Shown here in pieces: positions 59,801 through 64,000 of a stretch of 64,000 bases of DNA. The position numbers and the translations under genes were made by a program. Numbering within the stretch: position 1 is the first letter of the stretch; every line of letters starts with the position of its first letter. Source of the stretch: Candidula unifasciata (lineage: Eukaryota; Mollusca; Gastropoda; Stylommatophora; Geomitridae); the NCBI GenBank assembly GCA_905116865.2, contig CAJHNH020006612.1:204001-268000 (forward strand), given 5' to 3'. The notes under the pieces are model-generated. The model was not told the DNA's origin. It saw nothing but the letters and a program-made list of their open reading frames with translations, and made no database searches.

Positions 59801-62800
59801 GTCTGGAAAGACAGGTAGGTGCCAGCATGTTTACCACAGCTCTTCATCTTCTTCTTATTATTCTTCTTCTTCTCTTCCACCTTGTACCTCACCAAAGTGT
59901 CGGGGGAGATGTAACATTCGTTGATGAGCTATGTCAAGAGCACTATTAAGACTGATGTTCATTTCTGTAAGGCTCCATCTTTTCCAAGGTCTTCCGCTCA
60001 CTCTATACCCCTTGTAATGTTTTAGTGTGGCTCGCTGTGGCGGATAGTACCAGGGCATTCATGTTAGGTGTCTAAACCACTTCATTTGTTGTTCTTTAAT
60101 GACTTGTAAGACTGGCTTTATTCCTAGCATTCATCTGATTTCGTGATTTCATGTCTTTCCTTGAAACTCCTGCAGCACTTCTAAGGCATTTCATCTCTGT
60201 TGTCACAATTTCACATTCATTGGAGGATGTAAGTGTCCACGTTTGGCCAAAAAATATTTTTAATGGTATACTACATTGCCTGTTGATAATTCTTGTTTCA
60301 CATGTTGGTGTGATCACACAGCTGGACTTAAGCAGTACAGCTGTTGCAGCTGTACATACACCTTTATAAGAAGAAGATAACTGATTACCCTCTGTCAGGG
60401 GTAGAATCAGTGACTTGGAACTGATCAATCCCATCTCTGTAGTAATTATCTGTTTTGTAAAATGGTGATATTGTTATTTTCAGAACAGTGCCGGTCTATG
60501 GGGCCATCAATTGATGCAGAACTGGAGATCGTAGACAAGTAGGTTTCTTTTCCCTTTTCTTTTTTTCCTGGTGCTTTTTTGAAGTTTTTATTCATAAAGT
60601 ATTTTCTCTGTGTTGGTTCAGTGGCCTCATTTAGGTTGGGGAGGGTGGAATATATCCACAGTCCCCGTAACAATGTTGACTAATTAGGGGTATCTCCTTC
60701 AGTGTTGGAGTTCATTTGCTTGAGAGGGACAACATGTAAGTCAGCTTAGTTCCTGAAGGTGCAGATGTCACAGCCTAGCTGTAAACCACAACACAGTGTG
60801 CAAGACGCGTTTAAAGGATGAACACAGAAAAATAAGAACAAGAAGTAAATACATTATGCTGTGAAATAATTAGTCAGCACACAACCTGATCTGCCTTGGA
60901 AATGTCTTGTAGATATAGATGCTGGAGAAGATGTCGAGACTGGCCTCTGCTGCGGTATAAAAATGTGCATAAATAGGACATGAGTAATACAGGTATTGGG
61001 GGGAATTCGCTGGAACAAAATTGCATGGATCGTGTATAGTGGTGGGGGAAATATGGAAGGGAATGTGAAAAAGAGAAAGTAAAGTGATTGCATAGCAGGG
61101 TATAACATACTTCCCCATAGCACAGTATAACATGCTTCCCCATAGCACAATATAACATGCTTCCCCATAGCACAGTATAACATGCTTCCCCATAGCACAA
61201 TATAACATGCTTCCCCATAGCACAGTATAACATGCTTCCCCATAGCACAGTATAACATGCTTCCCCATAGCACAGTATAACATGGCTCTTCCCCATAGCA
61301 CAGTATAACATGGCTCTTCCCCATAGCACAGTATAACATGCTTCCCCATAGCACAGTATAACATGCTTCCCCATAGCACAGTATAACATGCTTCCCCATA
61401 GCACAGTATAACATGCTTCCCCATAGCACAATATAACATGCTTCCCCATAGCACAGTATAACATGCTTCCCCATAGCACAGTATAACATGGCTCTTCCCC
61501 ATAGCACAGTATAACATGGCTCTTCCCCATAGCACAGTATAACATGGCTCTTCCCCATAGCACAGTATAACATGCTTCCCCATAGCACAGTATAACATGG
61601 CTCTTCCCCATAGCACAGTATAACATGGCTCTTCCCCATAGCACAGTATAACATGGCTCTTCCCCATAGCACAGTATAACATGGCTCTTCCCCATAGCAC
61701 AGTATAACATGGCTCTTCCCCATAGCACAGTATAACATGCCTCCCCATAGCACAGTATAACATGCCCCCCGTAGCACGGTATAACATGCTTCCCCATAGC
61801 ACAGTATAACATACTTCCCCATAGCACAGTATAACATGCTTCCCCATAGCACAGTATAACATGCTTCCCCATAGCACAGTATAACATGCTTCCCCATAGC
61901 ACAGTATAACATGCTTCCCCATAGCACAGTATAACATGCTTCCCCATAGCACAGTATAACATGCTTCCCCATAGCACAGTATAACATGCTTCCCCATAGC
62001 ACAGTATAACATGCTTCCCCATAGCACAGTATAACATGGCTCTTCCCCATAGCACAGTATAACATGCTTCCCCATAGCACAGTATAACAGGCTTCCCCAT
62101 AGCACAGTATAACATGCTTCCCCATAGCACAGTATAACATGCTTCCCCATAGCACAGTATAACATGCTTCCCCATAGCACAGTATAACATGGCTCTTCCC
62201 CATAGCACAGTATAACATGGCTCTTCCCCATAGCACAGTATAACATGGCTCTTCCCCATAGCACAGTATAACATGGCTCTTCCCCATAGCACAGTATAAC
62301 ATGGCTCTTCCCTATAGCACAGTATAACATGGCTCTTCCCCATAGCACAGTATAACATGCTTCCCCATAGCACAGTATAACATGCTTCCCCATAGCACAG
62401 TATAACATGGCTCTTCCCCATAGCACAGTATAACATGCTTCCCCATAGCACAGTATAACATGGCTCTTCCCCATAGCACAGTATAACATGCTTCCCCATA
62501 GCACAGTATAACATGCTTCCCCATAGCACAGTATAACATGCTTCCCCATAGCACAGTATAACATGCTTCCCCATAGCACAGTATAACATGCTTCCCCATA
62601 GCACAGTATAACATGCTTCCCCATAGCACAGTATAACATGGCTCTTCCCCATAGCACAGTATAACATGCTTCCCCATAGCACAGTATAACATGCTTCCCC
62701 ATAGCACAGTATAACATGCTTCCCCATAGCACAGTATAACATGGCTCTTCCCCATAGCACAGTATAACATGGCTCTTCCCCATAGCACAGTATAACATGC

Positions 62801-63918
62801 CTCCCCATAGCACAGTATAACATGCCCCCCGTAGCACGGTATAACATGCCTTCTGTATATTTTTGTGGAGGCAGAAGGTTAAGTGTTAGAATCAGTCTCA
62901 CACACCAGTGTAGGAATTATATGTTTGTGGAGGCAGAAGGTTAAGTATTAGAACCAGTCTCACACACCAGTGCAGGAATTATATGTTTGTAGAGGCATAA
63001 GGTTAAGTATTAGAACCAGTCTCACACACCAGCGCAGGAATTATATTTTTGTGGGGGCAGAAGGTTAAGTGTTAGAACCAGTCTCACACACCAGTGCAGG
63101 AATTATATGTTTGTGGAGGCAGAAGTAAAAAAAAAAAGTAAAGTTCCCTTTTTACGCCTTTCGGCGCATCGGGCATATGGGCAGAGTGTCCCATATTTTT
63201 ACAGACCATCAGCACTCTGTGGGTAATGTGGTCAGCATTACGCCGGCTGTCTTTACTTTCCCAGGACAGCCCATCCTGGTACCCATTTTAGGCTGGGTCG
63301 ACCTGCGACGTCCCAAACCACGATAAAAATCCACGCAGCCCACGCAGGTTTCGATGGTTAAGTATTAGAACCAGTCTCACACACCAGTGCAGGAATTATA
63401 TGTTTGTGGAGGCAGAAGGTTAAGTATTAGAACCAGTCTCACACACCAGTGCAGGAATTATATGTTTGTGGAGGCAGAAGGTTAAGTATTAGAACCAGTC
63501 TCACACACCAGCACAGGAATTATATGTTTGTGGGGGCAGAAGTTTAAGTATTTGAACCAGTCTCACACACCAGTGCAGGAATTATATGTTTGTGGGGGCA
63601 GAAGGTTAAGGGTTAGAACCAGTCTCACACACCAGTGCAGGAATTATATGTTTGTGGAGGCAGAAGGTTAAGTGTTAGAACTAGTCTCGTACAAGTTCTC
63701 CAACAGATTATGTTTTCTTGTTCCATGTTGTTTCCAGGAAACACGCCTGCCTTGTGGAGCTAAACAAAAGAGTGATGGAAGCCCTGCAGATGTACCACGG
63801 CTTGATGAAGGAGACACTGGCGTATGGTTACAGTAATCTACAGATGTCCCAGGGTGTACCTGGCATGTATGCTTCCATGCAACCACCAGCCGGCAGCATC
63901 ATCGGCAGTCTTCCACAG
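37991..63918 (+). CDS. STAM: STAM, signal-transducing adaptor molecule (ESCRT-0), 14 exons, 3' end outside window
   Basis: STAM pairs with HRS on early endosomes as ESCRT-0 and captures ubiquitinated cargo. Exons: 37991-38033, 40835-40919, 41995-42070, 42978-43076, 44533-44618, 46652-46715, 50244-50301, 52128-52279, 53422-53507, 54457-54560, 57468-57556, 59064-59154, 60484-60538 and 63738-63918. All join in phase, giving 423 codons. The VHS domain spans residues about 1-150 ([31 protein letters not shown]). The UIM is [15 protein letters not shown] (residues about 163-177). SH3 spans 222-280 ([34 protein letters not shown]). Then [12 protein letters not shown] and the GAT/coiled-coil core (exons 12-14). 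Human STAM is 540 residues, so the tyrosine-rich C-terminus lies beyond the window. All introns begin with GT; the exon 8 donor is weak. Confidence 0.97.
38280..38500 (-). mobile_element. LINE ORF2 C-terminal fragment
   Basis: The minus strand codes [20 protein letters not shown] and then an [12 protein letters not shown] block, ending in an (ATG)n tail. STAM intron 1. Confidence 0.7.
39197..40141 (-). mobile_element. LINE fragment nested in the hAT element
   Basis: The minus strand codes an RT thumb: [38 protein letters not shown] and [10 protein letters not shown], broken by a MITE at 39682-39820 and resuming with [16 protein letters not shown]. Ends in (ATG)n. Possible duplication AATAGTGAA/AATAGTAAA at its edges. 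Confidence 0.78.
39682..39820. mobile_element. piggyBac-type MITE, 139 bp, TTAA duplication
   Basis: CTCTTTGAGTCCCA and TGGGACTCAAAGAG are perfect inverted repeats, with TTAA directly on both sides (39678-39681 and 39821-39824). Inserted into the coding part of the LINE fragment. A second member is at 41671-41803. Confidence 0.88.
40270..40500 (-). pseudogene. hAT transposase dimerisation-domain remnant
   Basis: One minus frame reads [31 protein letters not shown], a stop, [17 protein letters not shown] and NADNMEQR: the hATC signature, with the conserved Glu of the 'PSER' position replaced by a stop and the end swollen by a T run. Confidence 0.85.
40622..40752 (+). mobile_element. SINE family A 3' fragment
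   Basis: 'gccagatctgtaaaacagat' through a (GAA)n tail; begins at the hAT right end. Confidence 0.75.
40835..40919 (+). CDS. STAM: STAM exon 2 (VHS)
   Basis: Codes [20 protein letters not shown] and EKVNRQPTG; donor GTGAGT. Close to the human [20 protein letters not shown]. Confidence 0.97.
41340..41425. repeat. (CTT)n/(CTC)n tract
   Basis: Pyrimidine-rich microsatellite in STAM intron 2. Confidence 0.9.
41671..41803. mobile_element. piggyBac-type MITE, second copy
   Basis: Shares 'aggaacctatgaac.tatgatg' and the 'ccttgggactgag|ttaa' end with 39682-39820; the left end is more diverged. Just upstream of STAM exon 3. Confidence 0.7.
41995..42070 (+). CDS. STAM: STAM exon 3 (VHS)
   Basis: Codes [20 protein letters not shown] then MQALT; acceptor ATTCCACAG, donor GTAGGT. 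Confidence 0.97.
42200..42320 (+). repeat. Interspersed repeat family F copy
   Basis: Begins 'aacaaatgcctgcagaagtt', has 'agatatcgcagccatgctgt' and ends 'gatgaacacagaagaaaag', a tail like that of SINE A. STAM intron 3. Confidence 0.7.
42978..43076 (+). CDS. STAM: STAM exon 4 (VHS)
   Basis: 33 codons in phase 0: [20 protein letters not shown] then [13 protein letters not shown]; donor GTAGGC. Confidence 0.97.
43346..43612 (+). mobile_element. SINE family A copy
   Basis: 'gtggattctggggtcccatt' to 'gtgaaaaaagatgcagaag'. Confidence 0.8.
43615..44060 (-). mobile_element. LINE 3'-end fragment
   Basis: The minus strand codes [30 protein letters not shown] and [19 protein letters not shown], a typical LINE ORF end. 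STAM intron 4. Confidence 0.72.
44421..44450. repeat. Poly(T), 30 bases
   Basis: Uninterrupted T run, upstream of STAM exon 5; may act as a long pyrimidine tract or be the poly(A) end of a reverse retroelement. Confidence 0.97.
44533..44618 (+). CDS. STAM: STAM exon 5 (VHS)
   Basis: [20 protein letters not shown] then EFRDDPAL. A 30-base T run ends 83 bp upstream of the acceptor. Confidence 0.96.
44690..44940. repeat. TCTGTCTT-rich simple repeat
   Basis: Degenerate (TCTG/TCTT)n. Overlapping Ser/Leu-rich open frames here are artefacts. Confidence 0.9.
44995..45155 (+). mobile_element. RNase-H-type LINE 3' fragment
   Basis: '[19 protein letters not shown]'-coding and the tail 'ggtgaacaaaagaagaagaa'. 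Confidence 0.75.
45652..45830 (+). mobile_element. tRNA-derived SINE (family D)
   Basis: Head GGGCTGCAGGGTCTCGAGGT with A-box-like TGGTGTCTGGC and B-box GGTTCAAGCTCC, ending in an A-rich tail. STAM intron 5. Confidence 0.65.
46284..46597. mobile_element. hAT-type MITE with 8-bp target duplication
   Basis: Left end CACCTTCTCCACGATTTATG and right end (reversed) CAGGCTCTCCTTGACTTATG. Flanks TGTATATA (46276-46283) and TGTATGTA (46598-46605), 7/8. STAM intron 5, 54 bp before exon 6. Confidence 0.78.
46652..46715 (+). CDS. STAM: STAM exon 6 (VHS end)
   Basis: [21 protein letters not shown], matching LISAMIKNLKEQGVTFP; acceptor CTTCCACAG, donor GTGAGT. Confidence 0.94.
47190..47470 (+). mobile_element. 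SINE family A copy
   Basis: Near complete, 'cttgtgggttccggggtcgc' to 'ggtgaacggggagaacaaaa'. Confidence 0.86.
48770..49175 (+). mobile_element. RNase-H-type LINE 3' remnant
   Basis: Codes an [20 protein letters not shown] block (cysteine-bearing LINE tail) and ends 'taggcgaatgaaagaagaag'. Frame broken. Confidence 0.65.
49279..49558 (+). mobile_element. SINE family A copy
   Basis: 'gtgtgggttccggggcccca' to 'atgaacgcgaagaagaagaa'; among the best preserved. Confidence 0.88.
49678..50055 (+). mobile_element. 5'-truncated LINE fragment with 11-bp target duplication
   Basis: Codes [40 protein letters not shown] and a (GAAT)n tail. TGTATTATGCA occurs at 49667-49677 and 50056-50066. STAM intron 6, 178 bp before exon 7. 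Confidence 0.88.
50244..50301 (+). CDS. STAM: STAM exon 7 (UIM start)
   Basis: [19 protein letters not shown] plus one base; donor GTAGGT. The acidic KKEEEDLAK is identical to vertebrate STAM. Confidence 0.95.
50350..50648 (+). mobile_element. SINE family C copy
   Basis: Forward copy with head GGGGCCCATTAGCGCAGTCA and end TGGTTCACATCTTCCGAC. STAM intron 7. Confidence 0.83.
51028..51190 (+). mobile_element. SINE family A 3' part
   Basis: 'ctgcctgagaggcaaggaac' to 'gtgaacatgaagaag'. Confidence 0.82.
51840..52075 (-). mobile_element. SINE family B copy
   Basis: Reverse copy, ending about 50 bp before STAM exon 8, with 'gggtgatgtggtcatcatct' and 'ctggtacccatttatgac'. Confidence 0.72.
52128..52279 (+). 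CDS. STAM: STAM exon 8 (UIM end, linker)
   Basis: [13 protein letters not shown] then a Ser/Gly-rich linker ending KPAHKEIRK. The donor GTCATA is weak beyond GT, but ending at RK keeps the conserved RK|VRA(L/I)YDF junction. An alternative donor at CAG|GTTCCA (after 52246) is also in phase. The exon's end is duplicated twice downstream. Confidence 0.88.
52335..52425. repeat. (CTT)n/(CTC)n tract
   Basis: Pyrimidine microsatellite directly after STAM exon 8. Confidence 0.92.
52897..53090 (-). mobile_element. SINE family A copy, shortened
   Basis: From 'cttcttcttcttgttcaccg' to 'tgtactccgacttcggagg'; an internal part is missing. Confidence 0.75.
53422..53507 (+). CDS. STAM: STAM exon 9 (SH3 first half)
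   Basis: [20 protein letters not shown] then ELICVLDD; donor GTGAGT. Confidence 0.98.
53640..54320 (-). mobile_element. LINE-derived fragments
   Basis: Blocks such as 'ggtctttcttggtctgcctc' (reverse of the [12 protein letters not shown] end) flank the C run; frames are broken. Confidence 0.45.
53813..53848. repeat. Poly(C), about 36 bases
   Basis: Unbroken C run in STAM intron 9. Confidence 0.95.
54457..54560 (+). CDS. STAM: STAM exon 10 (SH3 second half)
   Basis: [20 protein letters not shown] then [14 protein letters not shown]; donor GTGGGT. Confidence 0.98.
55385..57076. repeat. 65-bp satellite array, about 26 copies
   Basis: Unit starts GTATGTGAATCTAGCCTTAA and ends GGACTTGACCTGCTTGA. 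Copies differ at only a few sites (GGCGTG/GGTGTG, GGGACT/GGAACT, GTATGTG/GTAAGTG). STAM intron 10. Confidence 0.98.
57225..57467 (+). mobile_element. SINE family A copy ending at STAM exon 11
   Basis: 'agacccacagcctacctaac' through 'gtccagaagtagacaaacaa'; its last recognisable piece, TTTACAG, is the exon 11 acceptor. Confidence 0.78.
57468..57556 (+). CDS. STAM: STAM exon 11
   Basis: [20 protein letters not shown] then [10 protein letters not shown]; matches human KKTVQFSDDVQVETIE. A SINE A copy abuts its acceptor. Confidence 0.95.
57594..57800. mobile_element. hAT-type MITE, URR1-like, with 8-bp target duplication
   Basis: CAGCGGTTCTCAATCTGTGG at the left and AAGGTTGAGAACCACTG at the right. 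Flanks GTCTAAGA (57586-57593) and GTCTTAGA (57801-57808). Starts 37 bp after STAM exon 11. Contains an 18-base G run. Confidence 0.9.
57918..58600 (+). mobile_element. SINE family A copy split by a LINE
   Basis: The 5' part is up to 58114; the last 45 bp resume at 58558 ('ccagaactttctgccagaat'). Confidence 0.82.
58115..58545 (+). mobile_element. 5'-truncated LINE fragment with 12-bp target duplication
   Basis: Open for 130 codons: [60 protein letters not shown] and a short (GAA)n tail. AGTGAATGAATA occurs at 58103-58114 and 58546-58557. STAM intron 11. Confidence 0.92.
58775..59020 (+). mobile_element. SINE family A copy
   Basis: Diverged, with 'cgttgtaagagtcagcaaag' and 'ccggagtttacagccggtga', ending about 45 bp before STAM exon 12. 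Confidence 0.78.
59064..59154 (+). CDS. STAM: STAM exon 12 (GAT start)
   Basis: [20 protein letters not shown] then [10 protein letters not shown]; matches DKMDQLLQMLQSTDPSD; donor GTAAGA. Confidence 0.95.
59310..59500 (+). mobile_element. LINE 3'-end fragment
   Basis: Nucleotide match to the end of the 38.3-kb LINE family ('agaaggcatggtacctgga'); frame broken. Confidence 0.5.
59860..60435 (-). mobile_element. LINE ORF2 C-terminal fragment
   Basis: The minus strand codes [20 protein letters not shown] and, further on, [20 protein letters not shown] with [11 protein letters not shown] and a (GAA)n tail. STAM intron 12. Confidence 0.75.
60484..60538 (+). CDS. STAM: STAM exon 13 (GAT)
   Basis: [18 protein letters not shown] plus two bases; matches AMCHQMGPLIDEKLEDID; donor GTAGGT. 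Confidence 0.95.
60610..60830 (+). mobile_element. SINE A / family F composite
   Basis: A SINE A 5' half (to about 60735) passes straight into family F ('gcagatgtcacagcctagct'), ending 'gatgaacacagaaaaataag'. Confidence 0.65.
61097..62850. repeat. 25/28-bp satellite array, about 66 copies
   Basis: Unit CTTCCCCATAGCACAGTATA followed by ACATG (25 bp), mixed with a 28-bp form starting GCTCTTCCCC. A rare variant pair (CTCCCC then CCCCCCGTAGCACGG) occurs at 61741 and again at 62801, 1,060 bp apart. STAM intron 13. Confidence 0.98.
62862..63690. repeat. 62-bp tandem array, about 9-10 copies, interrupted by a SINE
   Basis: Unit includes GTTTGTGGAGGCAGAAGGTT, AGAACCAGTCTCACACACCA and GTGCAGGAATTATAT. 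Broken at 63126-63352 by a family B SINE. The array ends close to STAM exon 14. Confidence 0.95.
63126..63352 (-). mobile_element. SINE family B copy inside the 62-bp array
   Basis: 'gcctttcggcgcatcgggca' to 'cgtcccaaaccacgataaaa'; the array resumes after it with 'ggttaagtattag'. Confidence 0.8.
63738..63918 (+). CDS. STAM: STAM exon 14 (GAT/coiled coil)
   Basis: [20 protein letters not shown] then [13 protein letters not shown] and a Pro/Gly/Met-rich stretch ending SLPQ; donor GTAATG. The gene continues beyond the window. Confidence 0.95.
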
Positions 63919-63967
63919 GTAATGTATTTCTTGTTCTTTAAAAAACTAGCTACTCACATCAAATAAG

Positions 63968-64000
63968 TAAAAGAAACAAAGTAAAGATCCCTTTTCACAC
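63968..64000 (-). mobile_element. Start of another SINE family B copy (cut by window end)
   Basis: 'aagtaaagatcccttttcac' matches the left edge of other reverse family B copies. Confidence 0.45.

Noticed and set aside
60854..62901. Overlapping minus-strand frames of 482, 655 and 675 codons
   Set aside because: They are three readings of one 25/28-bp satellite with no stop codons in the unit, inside a STAM intron, and give the same short cyclic peptide.
61097..63690. Regular short repeats that might suggest a CRISPR array
   Set aside because: There are no unique spacers between repeats, only head-to-tail satellites in a eukaryotic intron.

Overview
The window is animal nuclear DNA: two intron-rich genes, canonical GT-AG introns, and dense SINE, LINE and DNA-transposon debris. 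The protein sequences and repeat types suggest a lophotrochozoan, probably a mollusc and perhaps a gastropod. That taxonomic guess is inference; the two gene identities are strong.

Left part (1-14.6 kb, minus strand): the gene for Elongin A (ELOA), the transcription-elongation subunit of the Elongin/SIII complex. Five exons are readable: the start exon (14510-14593), two exons of the TFIIS N-terminal-like domain (9825-9881 and 8936-9063), a 2.5-kb exon coding a Ser/His/Lys-rich disordered region (4584-7058), and the exon that opens the conserved C-terminal Elongin A domain (376-471). At least one exon between 471 and 4584 was not found, and the gene runs off the left edge. The large exon holds seven 22-residue repeats, six of which match the phosphorylation-dependent sumoylation motif.

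Middle (14.6-38 kb): 23 kb between the two divergent gene starts, almost entirely transposon fossils. It holds LINE fragments, four or more SINE families, a (TA)n tract, an array of splice-acceptor-like repeats, and hAT-, Mutator- and piggyBac-type MITEs, several with readable target-site duplications. One orphan exon-like block (28641-28775, minus) has proper splice sites and one open frame; I could not identify it.

Right part (38-64 kb, plus strand): the gene for STAM, the signal-transducing adaptor of ESCRT-0. Fourteen coding exons join in phase into 423 codons covering VHS, UIM, SH3 and GAT/coiled-coil regions; the gene runs off the right edge. Its introns carry a 65-bp satellite (about 26 copies), a 25/28-bp satellite that is open in all three minus-strand frames, a 62-bp array, and many nested transposons.

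The two genes share no pathway that the sequence shows. ELOA acts in nuclear Pol II elongation and STAM in endosomal sorting of ubiquitinated cargo; they are simply divergent neighbours. No rRNA, functional tRNA or CRISPR was found.
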